A stretch of 51,917 nt of DNA, from positions 1 through 51,917 of the forward strand of contig CANQRU010000025.1 of NCBI GenBank assembly GCA_947626395.1, in the 5' to 3' direction. Positions 26,917 through 35,303 of the stretch are shown here, piece after piece. Within the stretch, counting starts at the first letter, position 1. Each line of letters opens with the position of its first letter. Under the pieces are notes generated by a model. The model searched no databases. It had not been told where the DNA came from and worked only from the letters and a program-made list of their open reading frames with translations. This DNA is from an uncultured Lachnospiraceae bacterium (GTDB lineage Bacteria; Bacillota; Clostridia; Lachnospirales; Lachnospiraceae). The position numbers and the translations under genes are program-made.

Positions 26917-28692
26917 ATGGTAGACATGAAGGCAAAGCCCTTTTTCCTGTCGGAGGAAGACTGCAGATGGGTGGAGAATACCATCGCGGGCATGACCGAC
27001 GAGGAGAAGGTAGGACAGCTCTTTTTCCAGCTCACTGCCAGCCAGGAGGAGGGCTACCTCAAAGAGCTTATGGAGAAATACCATGTAGGAGGCTGCCGGT
27101 ATAACGGCATGCCCGGGATCAAGGTGCTGGAGCAGAACTGCATCCTGCAGAAATATGCAAAGATCCCTCTGATCATCGCCTGCAACACCGAAGGCGGCGG
27201 CGACGGGGCCTGCTCCGACGGCGTGAACATCGGCACCGGCATCAAGATCGGAGCCACCGGAAATGTGGAGTACGCCCACGATCTGGGCCGCATGGCCAAC
27301 GAGCAGGCCGCGGCCATAGGCTGCAACATGGCCTTCGCGCCGGTGTGCGACATTCACTACAACTGGCAGAATGAAGAGATTATCTCCAGGGGGTTCGGCA
27401 ATGATCCGGAGCGGGTTGCCGCCATGAGCCGCGCCTATCTGGACGGGGCCCACACGATTCCCGGCTTTGCCTGCGCTGCCAAGCACTTCCCCGGCAACGG
27501 CCAGGATTACCGGGACGCCCATATGGCCAATAACATCAACGAGTTCGACCACGATCAGTGGATGGACACCTACGGCATGGTCTACAAGACCCTCATCGAC
27601 GACGGCCTGGATGCCATCATGGGCGGACACATCATGCTGCCTAAGTATATGCGTCAGGTCAGGCCCGGCATCACCGACGAGGAGATGCTGCCGGCCACTT
27701 TGTGCCCGGAGATCATGACCGGCCTTCTGAGGGATGAACTGGGCTTCAACGGCATGGTGGTCACGGACGCCAGCCACATGGTCGGCATGACGGACAGGAT
27801 GAAGCGGAAGGATATGCTGCCTGCCGCTATCAACGCCGGATGCGATATGTTCCTGTTCTTCAACGATCCGGACGAGGACTTCGGCACTATGCTCTCGGCC
27901 TATAAGAGCGGCGTCATCAGCGAGGAGCGCATGAACGAGGCGCTGACCCGCATCCTGGCCCTGAAGGCCCACATGGGGCTCAATAAGAAGGCAGGGGAGG
28001 AACTGGTTCCTGCCCCCGAAGCACTGCCGGCTGTCCTGGGCGATCCCAGCTACAGAAAGACCGCAGAGGCCATCAGCCGGGAGGCGCTGACTCTGGTGAA
28101 GTACAAGGATCAGGGCGTGCTGCCTCTGGATCCCGCCAGGACGAAACGGATCATGATCGTGTATGTGAAGGGCGCGGACGGGCCGATGGCGGCGCTGGCG
28201 GCTATGGCCATGGGCGGCGGTGGCAAGAGGAAGAATCCCGCTGAGGATCTTCGTGACCGGCTCATAGAAAAAGGCTTCGACGCATTCATTTACGAGAGTC
28301 CGCTGGAGAAGATCAAGAAGCAGATCGCTGCGGGAGAAGCTCCCAGCCTGAATCTTTACTTTGCAGGAAAAAACGCCATTGCCGACTTCGTCTCCCAGAT
28401 GGATCTGGTGATCACCCTCTGCGACGTGGCCAACGGCCATCCCGTTTTTGGAATGAGCAAGGGCGGCGGCGAGATCCCCTGGTATGTGTTCGAGGTACCC
28501 GTGGTGGCGATCAGCGTCAATCTGCCCACTATGCTGGCGGATATCCCCGCCGTGCGGACCTACATCAACGCCTACGATTCCAGAAGCTACACCATGGACG
28601 CGCTGGTGGACGCCCTGCTTACCGGCCCGGAGGCCTTCCACGGCAAGGATCCCATCGACAGTTTCTGCGGCCTGTGGGACACCAGGATCTGA
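26917..28692 (+). CDS. GH3 glycosidase, NagZ-like branch (B)
   Basis: A 591-residue paralogue of the enzyme at 22757, starting with nearly the same residues (MVDMKAKPFFLSEED). KHFPGNG (189-195), the D-A-H dyad (200-202) and the nucleophile in VTDASHM (D284) are intact. The substrate loops differ: this copy has NTEGGGDGACSDG where copy A has NCDDGGVGCVPDG. The pair may act on different aglycones, for example N-acetyl versus sulfated hexosamine. AAAGGAGG precedes the start. It is the last gene before a strong terminator. Confidence 0.85.
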   Translation: MVDMKAKPFFLSEEDCRWVENTIAGMTDEEKVGQLFFQLTASQEEGYLKELMEKYHVGGCRYNGMPGIKVLEQNCILQKYAKIPLIIACNTEGGGDGACSDGVNIGTGIKIGATGNVEYAHDLGRMANEQAAAIGCNMAFAPVCDIHYNWQNEEIISRGFGNDPERVAAMSRAYLDGAHTIPGFACAAKHFPGNGQDYRDAHMANNINEFDHDQWMDTYGMVYKTLIDDGLDAIMGGHIMLPKYMRQVRPGITDEEMLPATLCPEIMTGLLRDELGFNGMVVTDASHMVGMTDRMKRKDMLPAAINAGCDMFLFFNDPDEDFGTMLSAYKSGVISEERMNEALTRILALKAHMGLNKKAGEELVPAPEALPAVLGDPSYRKTAEAISREALTLVKYKDQGVLPLDPARTKRIMIVYVKGADGPMAALAAMAMGGGGKRKNPAEDLRDRLIEKGFDAFIYESPLEKIKKQIAAGEAPSLNLYFAGKNAIADFVSQMDLVITLCDVANGHPVFGMSKGGGEIPWYVFEVPVVAISVNLPTMLADIPAVRTYINAYDSRSYTMDALVDALLTGPEAFHGKDPIDSFCGLWDTRI

Positions 28693-28721
28693 TAATTTGG
28701 TATTGGGGAGGCAGTTCTGTG

Positions 28722-28753
28722 AAAAAGCTCCGGCGTAGAACCCGGAGCTTTTT
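28722..28753. terminator. Terminator of the GH79-GH3 operon
   Basis: AAAAAGCTCCGG (28722-28733) pairs perfectly with CCGGAGCTTTTT (28742-28753). The stem includes A and T runs, so it can work in both directions. Confidence 0.88.
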
Positions 28754-28795
28754 GCCCAAATATGGGAATCTTCTGTAAGATTTTTCAAATTTATG

Positions 28796-28846
28796 CGAAA
28801 AGAGTTAAATTATATACTAACAAAACAGGAACAGATATTGTATAAT
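28796..28846 (+). promoter_or_regulatory. Regulon operator (copy 2) and -10 box upstream of uxuB
   Basis: CGAAAAGAG (28796-28804), TACT (28815-28818), then TATAAT (28841-28846). The offset between motif and TACT is 19 bases, identical to the other two copies, and the -10 lies 45 bases after the motif start. No good -35 hexamer exists, as expected for an activator-dependent promoter. Confidence 0.65.
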
Positions 28847-28890
28847 ACTGACATAATCGCAAGAAGTGTAAGAAAAGGAGGGCAAATATC

Positions 28891-29739
28891 ATGAGTTTAT
28901 CATTTGGAACGGATCTGACCGGCAAGGTGGCGGTCGTGACGGGGGCAGGCGGCGTCCTGTGCGGGATGTTCGCGGCGACGCTGGCGGAGGCCGGCGCAAA
29001 GGTAGCGGTGCTGGATCTGAATGAAGAGGCGGCGAAGAAGGTAGCCGACGGCATCGTGGCGGCAGGCCATGTGGCGAAGGCCTATAAGACCAACGTGCTG
29101 GAGAAGCCGAGCCTGGAGGAGACCCACGAGAAGGTGCTTGCGGATCTTGGACCCTGCGACATCCTGGTCAACGGCGCCGGCGGCAACAACCCCAGAGCGC
29201 AGACTCAGAAGGAGTATTTCGAGCTTGGCGACATCGAAGCGGACACCGTGTCCTTCTTCGATCTGGACCAGAGCGGCGTCCAGTTCGTGTTCAACCTGAA
29301 TTTCATCGGCACCCTGCTTCCGACCCAGGTCTTTGCCAAAGACATGATCGGGCGCGAGGGCTGCAATATCCTGAATGTGTCGTCCATGAACGCGTTCACG
29401 CCTCTGACCAAGATCCCGGCCTACAGCGGCGCCAAGGCGGCGGTCAGCAACTTCACTCAGTGGCTGGCGGTGCATTTCTCCAAGGTCGGCATCCGTGTAA
29501 ATGCCATGGCCCCCGGCTTCTTCGTGACGAACCAGAACCGTGCGCTGCTGTTCAATGAGGACGGCACGCCGACGGCAAGAACGCAGAAGATCCTGGCGGC
29601 CACGCCGATGGGACGTTTCGGCGAGGCGGAGGAGCTGAACGGTACGCTTCTGTATCTGCTGAACAATGAGGCGGCCGGCTTCGTCAACGGAGTCGTGATC
29701 CCGGTGGACGGCGGATTCTCCGCGTATTCGGGAGTATAA
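28891..29739 (+). CDS. uxuB: D-mannonate oxidoreductase (fructuronate reductase), SDR type
   Basis: A 282-residue short-chain dehydrogenase. The NAD motif is TGAGGVLCG (residues 18-26), with NGAGGNN and the YxxxK pair in YSGAKAA. The long insertion (QKEYFELGDIE and onward) before the NFIGTLLPTQ helix is typical of SDR-type fructuronate reductases. It reduces D-fructuronate to D-mannonate with NADH in the Ashwell glucuronate pathway. The next gene is UxuA, 48 bases downstream, which supports the assignment. Controlled by the shared operator upstream. Confidence 0.9.
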   Translation: MSLSFGTDLTGKVAVVTGAGGVLCGMFAATLAEAGAKVAVLDLNEEAAKKVADGIVAAGHVAKAYKTNVLEKPSLEETHEKVLADLGPCDILVNGAGGNNPRAQTQKEYFELGDIEADTVSFFDLDQSGVQFVFNLNFIGTLLPTQVFAKDMIGREGCNILNVSSMNAFTPLTKIPAYSGAKAAVSNFTQWLAVHFSKVGIRVNAMAPGFFVTNQNRALLFNEDGTPTARTQKILAATPMGRFGEAEELNGTLLYLLNNEAAGFVNGVVIPVDGGFSAYSGV

Positions 29740-29787
29740 GAGAAAACAGCGGAATGTGATAGAAAAAATAAGAAGGAGGTACACATT

Positions 29788-30885
29788 ATGCCAATGCAGA
29801 TGGGCTGGCGCTGGTACGGCGAGGGCAACGACAAGATCACCCTGGCCGACATTAAGCAGATTCCCGGCGTATCCACGATCGTCTGGGCGCTTCACAGCAA
29901 GCTTCCCGGCGAGGTCTGGGAGCCGGAGGAGATCGCGCAGGTGCAGAAGCAGATCGAGGCCTACGGCTTCAACATGGATGTGGTCGAGTCCGTGAATGTC
30001 CACGACGACATTAAGATCGGCCTTCCAACTCGTGATCAGTATATCGAGAATTACAAGCAGACGATCCGCAACCTGGCTCCGTTCGGGGTCAAGGTGATCT
30101 GCTACAATTTCATGCCGATCTTCGACTGGACCAGGTCCGACCTGTTCCATCCGGTAGGGGACGGCTCCACGGCGCTGTTCTACCAGAAGGATATGATCCA
30201 GGATGATTACAACGCCATGGCGGAGTACATCATGTCCTTTACCGAGAAGTACAACATGACATTCCCCGGCTGGGAGCCGGAGCGCATGGCGAAGCTGGAC
30301 GAGCTGTTCAAGGCCTACGCGCCCGTGACCAAGGAGAAGCTGTGGGAGAATTTCAAATATTTCCTGGAAGCCATCATGCCGACCTGTCATGAGTGCGACA
30401 TCAAGATGGCGGTCCACATGGACGATCCGCCCTGGGATATCTTCGGCCTGCCCCGCCTTCTGGTGGACGCGGAGTCTATCGACCGGTTCCTGGCCATGGT
30501 GGACGATCCCTACAACTGCCTGACGCTGTGCAGCGGTTCCTTGAACGCGAACCCGGATAACAATGTGGCCGAGATCGTGCGCAAGCACTGCGACCGGATC
30601 GCTTTCGCCCACATCCGCAACGTAAAGCATTTCCCGAACGGCGACTTCAGCGAGGCCAGCCACAGGGACTGCGACGGCGACACCGGCATTCTGGATATCC
30701 TGAAGGCTTACCACGACTGCGGCTACGAGGGCTATATCCGCCCGGATCACGGCCGTCATCTGTGGGATGAGAAGCCGGGCAGTGTCCGGCCGGGCTACGG
30801 TCTCTACGACCGGGCGCTGGGCATCATGTATATGCTGGGCGTGTGGGATATGCTGGACAAGCTGGACGGCAAGAGCGCGAAGTAA
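29788..30885 (+). CDS. uxuA: Mannonate dehydratase
   Basis: A 365-residue TIM-barrel enzyme that dehydrates D-mannonate to 2-keto-3-deoxy-D-gluconate, using a divalent metal. The N-terminal QMGWRWYG, the metal-site regions AVHMDDPPW and FAHIRNVKH, and GYIRPDHGRH near the end are characteristic. Normal UxuA length. AAGGAGG precedes the start. Together with UxuB it links glucuronate to KDG; UxaC, KdgK and the aldolase must lie elsewhere. Confidence 0.96.
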   Translation: MPMQMGWRWYGEGNDKITLADIKQIPGVSTIVWALHSKLPGEVWEPEEIAQVQKQIEAYGFNMDVVESVNVHDDIKIGLPTRDQYIENYKQTIRNLAPFGVKVICYNFMPIFDWTRSDLFHPVGDGSTALFYQKDMIQDDYNAMAEYIMSFTEKYNMTFPGWEPERMAKLDELFKAYAPVTKEKLWENFKYFLEAIMPTCHECDIKMAVHMDDPPWDIFGLPRLLVDAESIDRFLAMVDDPYNCLTLCSGSLNANPDNNVAEIVRKHCDRIAFAHIRNVKHFPNGDFSEASHRDCDGDTGILDILKAYHDCGYEGYIRPDHGRHLWDEKPGSVRPGYGLYDRALGIMYMLGVWDMLDKLDGKSAK

Positions 30886-30921
30886 TAGCAGAAAAGGAAT
30901 CAGATAGATCCGAACAGAAAT

Positions 30922-30968
30922 ACTGCCGCGGGAGGGTAATGTATCCCTGCCGCGGCAGTTTCTTTCTG
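30922..30968 (+). terminator. Terminator of the uxuBA operon
   Basis: ACTGCCGCGG (30922-30931) pairs perfectly with CCGCGGCAGT (30950-30959), followed by TTTCTTTCT. Confidence 0.85.
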
Positions 30969-31007
30969 TATTTCCATGCGGGCAGGGTGCCTGACGCTCT
31001 GTTCGCA
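30968..31007 (+). repeat. Copy A of a GTATTTCCATGC hairpin repeat (degenerate)
   Basis: The 12-mer GTATTTCCATGC (30968-30979) is identical to two copies near 35 kb. The following stem (GCGGGCAGGG, then GCTCTGTTCGC) is imperfect, so this copy looks decayed. It lies directly after the uxuA terminator. Confidence 0.55.
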
Positions 31008-31026
31008 TTGCGCATCGCGCCGTGCC

Positions 31027-32322
31027 TCACGCCGCGCCGCCGTCCGCCTTTCCATCCGCCTCTGTCATAGTATCCTCTGCGTTCTCTGTCCCTCTTGCGG
31101 TGATCCGGCTGCGGTATTCGCTGGGCGTGAAGCCCTTGTATTTCTTGAATGTCTTGGTGAAATAGTTCAGATCGGGGATCCCGCAGTGCTGCGCGATGGT
31201 CTGGATCTGCAGGTTGGTGGAATTTAAGAGGAAGATGCCGTATTCCACCCGCTTCCGGTTCACGAATTCGGTCAGCGAGGAGCCGGTTTCTTTCTTAAAC
31301 ACGGTGGACAGATAACTGGCGCTGACGTGGAGAAGAGAGGCCTGGGTCTTCAGGCTCAAATCGGCGGTCAGGTCGGAGCCGATCCGGACCAGCACGTCCC
31401 GGACCAGCGGCGAGTAGCCCTGCAGGGAATAATTCTTCACCAGCAGGCAGTATTTGCGGGCCATCTCGCGCATCAGCCGGTAGATTTCTTCCCTGGATAC
31501 GGCTTTCTCAATGGAGCGGGCGAATCGGGAAGACAGGCTGTCGATATGGAGAGGATGAACGTGGCCGTATTCCGCCGCCTTGCGCAGCAGTGTGTTGGCG
31601 ATAATGGCGTAATTCTTGCAGTCGCGGAGGGTGCTTATCGAGCGGCGTTCCACATGGGCGTGGGGAAACGCGCCCAGCAGCATCTCCGCCGTATGGGTCT
31701 CTCCGCGGGCGACGGCCTGCAGAAGGGCGTTTTCGGAGGCGTACTGTTTCTCCAGCGCTTTCATGGACAGAAATGCGTCCGCCGCTTCCTTGTCCTCCGG
31801 GCGCAGAGCCACCGGTTCCTTCCCCAGAAGGCTGTCGTCGTACACGTCCTGGAGCGAGAATTTCTTCAGATCGCCCCAGAGCAGCTTCCCAAGCGAATTT
31901 ATGAGCACCAGCAGACCGGTGCTGTCTTCCAGAATGGGAATGACCCGGAACAGCTTCTCAAATTTGCCTATGAGAAAATGAGGCAGATTATACCTTTCCG
32001 CGATCTTCAGAATGTCCTGGGTCGTGACCTCCGCTTCCGTGTAGGGTCCCACAAGGACGAAGGAATTCTCGTCATTCGAGATCCGGATCAGGTAGTAGCA
32101 GCACAGGAACGGATCCCGGGTCCGGTAGAACACGCCCGGCCGGCACTGGCTGCTGCAGCGCAGGAATTCTTCCCGGTAATCCAGATCCGGGACGACAAGA
32201 CGGCGCAGGCCGAAGTCATATGCGTCGATGGGCGAATCATCGGATATGTCGAAAACATGGCAGGGAATATGCGAATTCTTAAGGATCTCCATGAAAAAAG
32301 ACAACTCGGCTTCATGCTGCAT
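31027..32322 (-). CDS. AraC-family transcriptional regulator of the uronate locus
   Basis: A 431-residue regulator with a long N-terminal sensor (about 1-310) and a C-terminal AraC double helix-turn-helix (about 320-415), including ASYLSTVFKKETGSSLTEF and GIPDLNYFTKTFKKYKGF. ATG 32322 is chosen because GGAGGT lies 8 bases upstream; the frame stays open to 32406. It diverges from the GH2 gene and is convergent with uxuA. Its location among three promoters that share the CGAAAAGAG motif makes it the best candidate for their activator. The C-terminal tail after the HTH (about 20 residues) is acidic and low-complexity. The ligand is probably a uronate intermediate (inferred). Confidence 0.88.
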   Translation of the reverse strand: MQHEAELSFFMEILKNSHIPCHVFDISDDSPIDAYDFGLRRLVVPDLDYREEFLRCSSQCRPGVFYRTRDPFLCCYYLIRISNDENSFVLVGPYTEAEVTTQDILKIAERYNLPHFLIGKFEKLFRVIPILEDSTGLLVLINSLGKLLWGDLKKFSLQDVYDDSLLGKEPVALRPEDKEAADAFLSMKALEKQYASENALLQAVARGETHTAEMLLGAFPHAHVERRSISTLRDCKNYAIIANTLLRKAAEYGHVHPLHIDSLSSRFARSIEKAVSREEIYRLMREMARKYCLLVKNYSLQGYSPLVRDVLVRIGSDLTADLSLKTQASLLHVSASYLSTVFKKETGSSLTEFVNRKRVEYGIFLLNSTNLQIQTIAQHCGIPDLNYFTKTFKKYKGFTPSEYRSRITARGTENAEDTMTEADGKADGGAA

Positions 32323-32436
32323 CTTATGTGACCTCCCCCATACGCCCAACGTGAAACACAGAAAGCACGTTTCCTGCGGACATTTAATAATTCTATTATC
32401 ACTCATTTCACCGAAAAAAGCAATCCAAAAAGTGTA

Positions 32437-32488
32437 CGAAAAGAGAATAATAATTTACTAACGGGGAATTGTGCTTATATGTTATTAT
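32437..32488 (+). promoter_or_regulatory. Regulon operator (copy 3) and -10 box upstream of GH2
   Basis: CGAAAAGAG (32437-32445), TACT (32456-32459) and an extended -10 TGTTATTAT whose TATTAT starts at 32483. Motif-to--10 distance is 46, identical to copy 1. It sits in the divergent region between the AraC gene and GH2, so it may also control araC itself. Confidence 0.65.
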
Positions 32489-32655
32489 TTCTAAGAGAAT
32501 TGCACAAATGTGTATAAGTATGGACGAGAGTTTTCAGAAAGAAGGGGGCTGAGGGGCCGGATGTGAACGCAGACAAAAAGCTGCGATAAAGAAGATCAGA
32601 GATAAAGACGTATGAGTATGGATCTGGAACATTTAACAGAAGGAGGATGATATAT

Positions 32656-34920
32656 ATGCGCAACGTGATCAACATTAACAAGGACTGGCGTTTCATTCAG
32701 GAGAATGTGGGCCTGCTGGCAGATTTCCCGGCGGACTGGCCGAAGGTAGACCTGCCCCATACCTGGAACGCCATCGACGGTCATGACGGCAACGGCGGTT
32801 ATGCCCGGGGCACCTACTGGTACGCGAAGCAGTTTGAGACGCCCGTGCAGCCTCTGGCCGGCGGCCGCGTCTACGTGGAGTTTCCTGCGGCGGGGCAGCA
32901 GGCCACGGTTTATGTCAACGGTACTAAGGTTATTTATCATGAAGGCGGCTATTCCGCGTTCCGCGCAGACATTACGGATCTGTGCAAGGCGGAGGGGGAG
33001 AACCTGCTGGTCGTAGCCTGCAGCAATGAGTACAAGGACAGCGTTTATCCCCAGTCGGCGGACTTTACGTTCTACGGCGGTCTGTACCGGGGCGTGAACC
33101 TGATCAGCGTGCCGAACACCCATTTCGATCTGGATTATTACGGCGGACCGGGCCTTCAGGTGACGCCGAAGCCCTGCGGGGACGGAGCGACCTTCGAGAT
33201 CAAGTCCTGGGTGACGAACCCGGACGAGAACTTTACGGTCCTGTATTCCATTTATGACGAGGACGGCAATGAGGTGGCGGCGGCGGCGCGTCCGGCGGAC
33301 GACGCGGCGGTCACGATCTGCGTGCCGGAGGTGACTCTGTGGGGCATCGACAATCCGTACCTCTACGAGGTGATGGCGACGCTGCAGCGGCGCAATGAGG
33401 CCTACGACGAAGTGTCCGCCCTGGTGGGCGTGCGCAGCTTCTCCTGCGATCCCCAGAAGGGATTCATCTTAAACGGCGTGGAGACCCCGCTGCGGGGCGT
33501 GAGCCGCCATCAGGATATGCTGTATAAGGGCAACGCCCTGACCGCGGAGGACCATTACAACGACGCCTGTATCATCAAGGAACTGGGCGCCAACACGATC
33601 CGTCTGGCGCATTACCAGCATTCCCAGGATTTCTACGACGCCTGCGACGAGCTGGGCTTTATCGTATGGGCTGAGATCCCGTTTATCAGTGTATTCAATA
33701 AGGATCCGGCGGCGCATCAGAACTGCATCAGCCAGATGAAAGAGCTGATCATCCAGAACTACAACCATCCGTCCATCTGCTTCTGGGGCGTGTCCAATGA
33801 GATCCTGATCGGCGGCATTTCCGAGAAGCTTGTGGAGAACCACAAGGAGCTGAACGCGCTGTGCAAGGAACTGGATCCCACGAGGCTGACCACCATCGCC
33901 CATGTGTCCATGACGCCGCTTGACAGCCCGCTTCACCATATTACCGACGTGGAGAGCTACAACCACTACTTCGGCTGGTACGGCGGCAAGATGGAAGACA
34001 ACGGCCCGTGGCTGGATCATTTCCATGAGGTCCATCCGGATATCTGCCTGGGAATGTCCGAGTACGGCTGCGAGGGTATTATCACCTATCACGGCCCGAA
34101 TCCGGCCTGCAAGGATTACAGCGAGGAATACCAGGCGCTGTATCATGAGCATATGGCTAAGGTATTTGCCGACCGGCCCTGGATCTGGTCGAGCCATGTG
34201 TGGAACATGTTTGATTTCGGCTGCGCGGCCCGCGACGAAGGCGGCGTGAAGGGCCGGAACAACAAGGGCCTTGTGACAATGGACCGGAAGACGAAGAAGG
34301 ACAGCTACTATGTCTATCAGGCTTACTGGACCAAGGAGCCCATGGTGCATCTGTGCGGCCGCCGCTACGCGCAGCGGGCCGGCGAGACCACTGAAGTTCG
34401 CGTCTATTCCAACCAGCCGTCCGTCACGCTGTATATGAACGGCGAGAAAGTGGGCGAGCGGCAGGCGGAGAAGGTCTTTGTCTTCACGGTAGCCTTAAAG
34501 GACGGCTTCAATACGCTGGTGGCGGAAGCGGGATCGGCAAAGGACAGCATCACTCTGGAGAAGGTGGAGAAGGAGCCGTCGATCTATGTGCTTCCGGAGG
34601 TCACGGAGCGTGCGGAGGGCGTCGCCAACTGGTTCAAGCTGGCGGGCGACCTGGATCTGAAGGCGCCGATGGAGTTCCCGGAGGGCAAGTATAACGTGAA
34701 GGTTCCCATGGGCGAGATCGCCAAATCCGAGGAAGCCATGAGGGTAGTCTCCGAGGCGGTCAAGCTGGCGACCAACATGAAGGTGGCGCCGGGCGAAGGC
34801 ATGTGGGATATGATGAAGGGCATGGCGCCGCAGGCCATGGTGGAGATGGCCGGCTCCATGATGCCGGAAGGGTTCCTGGAGAGCCTGAACGCGAAGCTGA
34901 TCAAGATCGACCGGGTATAA
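32656..34920 (+). CDS. GH2 glycoside hydrolase (beta-glucuronidase / beta-galactosidase type)
   Basis: A 754-residue family 2 enzyme. N-terminal sugar-binding domain (about 1-155), Ig-like domain, then TIM barrel. Acid/base N381-E382 is in FWGVSNEILIGG and the nucleophile is E469 in GMSEYGCEG. The NNKG stretch near the barrel end contains an N-x-K pattern, seen in glucuronidases but also in many other GH2 enzymes, so specificity is open. A C-terminal Met-rich extension of about 85 residues follows (EGMWDMMKGMAPQAM region). No signal peptide. AGGAGG lies 9 bases before ATG 32656. Likely removes terminal glucuronate or galactose inside the cell. Confidence 0.88.
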   Translation: MRNVININKDWRFIQENVGLLADFPADWPKVDLPHTWNAIDGHDGNGGYARGTYWYAKQFETPVQPLAGGRVYVEFPAAGQQATVYVNGTKVIYHEGGYSAFRADITDLCKAEGENLLVVACSNEYKDSVYPQSADFTFYGGLYRGVNLISVPNTHFDLDYYGGPGLQVTPKPCGDGATFEIKSWVTNPDENFTVLYSIYDEDGNEVAAAARPADDAAVTICVPEVTLWGIDNPYLYEVMATLQRRNEAYDEVSALVGVRSFSCDPQKGFILNGVETPLRGVSRHQDMLYKGNALTAEDHYNDACIIKELGANTIRLAHYQHSQDFYDACDELGFIVWAEIPFISVFNKDPAAHQNCISQMKELIIQNYNHPSICFWGVSNEILIGGISEKLVENHKELNALCKELDPTRLTTIAHVSMTPLDSPLHHITDVESYNHYFGWYGGKMEDNGPWLDHFHEVHPDICLGMSEYGCEGIITYHGPNPACKDYSEEYQALYHEHMAKVFADRPWIWSSHVWNMFDFGCAARDEGGVKGRNNKGLVTMDRKTKKDSYYVYQAYWTKEPMVHLCGRRYAQRAGETTEVRVYSNQPSVTLYMNGEKVGERQAEKVFVFTVALKDGFNTLVAEAGSAKDSITLEKVEKEPSIYVLPEVTERAEGVANWFKLAGDLDLKAPMEFPEGKYNVKVPMGEIAKSEEAMRVVSEAVKLATNMKVAPGEGMWDMMKGMAPQAMVEMAGSMMPEGFLESLNAKLIKIDRV

Positions 34921-34970
34921 CATTCCGAAGGAAACGGATTATCTATGTATAAATAAAAACTGAAATTCCC

Positions 34971-35004
34971 AGAGGGCAGGGCCGTTTTTCCGGTTCGGCC
35001 CTCT
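34971..35004 (+). terminator. Terminator-like hairpin after GH2
   Basis: AGAGGGC (34971-34977) pairs with GCCCTCT (34998-35004), with an inner GGCCG/CGGCC alternative. The T-rich part is in the loop and only a weak TTGTATTT follows. Probably ends the GH2 transcript together with the next hairpins. Confidence 0.5.
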
Positions 35005-35008
35005 GCTT

Positions 35009-35087
35009 GTATTTCCATGCGAGCAGGACGCCAGTGACGTCCTGCTCGTATTTCCATGCAAGCAAGGCGCCAGTGACGCCTTGCTTG
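35009..35087 (+). repeat. Two tandem 39-bp GTATTTCCATGC hairpin repeats
   Basis: Copies B (35009-35048) and C (35048-35087) each consist of GTATTTCCATGC, an 11-bp stem and the loop CCAGTGA. Stem B is CGAGCAGGACG/CGTCCTGCTCG (35020-35048) and stem C is CAAGCAAGGCG/CGCCTTGCTTG (35059-35087). Three base pairs differ and all are compensated, while loop and leader are constant. This is strong evidence that the hairpin is maintained. Could be a REP-like element or tandem processing/termination structures. Confidence 0.75.
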
Positions 35088-35135
35088 TATTTGCTGCCTT
35101 CCTGATGTATACATGACGTGTTTCTTATAAAATAC

Positions 35136-35164
35136 TTGTCTGGATCGTTATTTCATATTATACT
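35136..35164 (+). promoter_or_regulatory. Sigma-A promoter for rsmD-coaD
   Basis: TTGTCT (35136-35141), 17 bases, TATACT (35159-35164). It leaves a leader of about 120 bases before rsmD. Confidence 0.6.
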
Positions 35165-35276
35165 TAGAACGGTTCGATCATCGGATGGGCATGCGCGGAT
35201 GTGTCCCGCGGCATGTTTTTAAAGTTTTAAGACGGATCGTTCAAGCAGTAAGAGTCGAAGGAGGAGAACCCGTCGT

Positions 35277-35303
35277 ATGGGTGACAGCCGCAGATGCGAG
35301 TGA
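35277..35303 (+). other. Possible 8-codon leader ORF overlapping the rsmD start
   Basis: ATG 35277 follows AAGGAGG (35258-35264) by 12 bases and encodes MGDSRRCE before TGA at 35301. The rsmD ATG (35294) lies inside it in another frame and has no Shine-Dalgarno of its own. Re-initiation or coupling would explain how rsmD is translated. Could equally be chance. Confidence 0.25.

Noticed and set aside
26878-28788. A 636-codon open frame opposite the second GH3 gene
   Set aside because: No ribosome-binding site or recognizable domain; mirrors the codon structure of the GH3 gene.
28900-31008. A 702-codon open frame on the minus strand across uxuB and uxuA
   Set aside because: It is antisense to two unmistakable genes, has no family features, and arises from G/C-ending codon bias.
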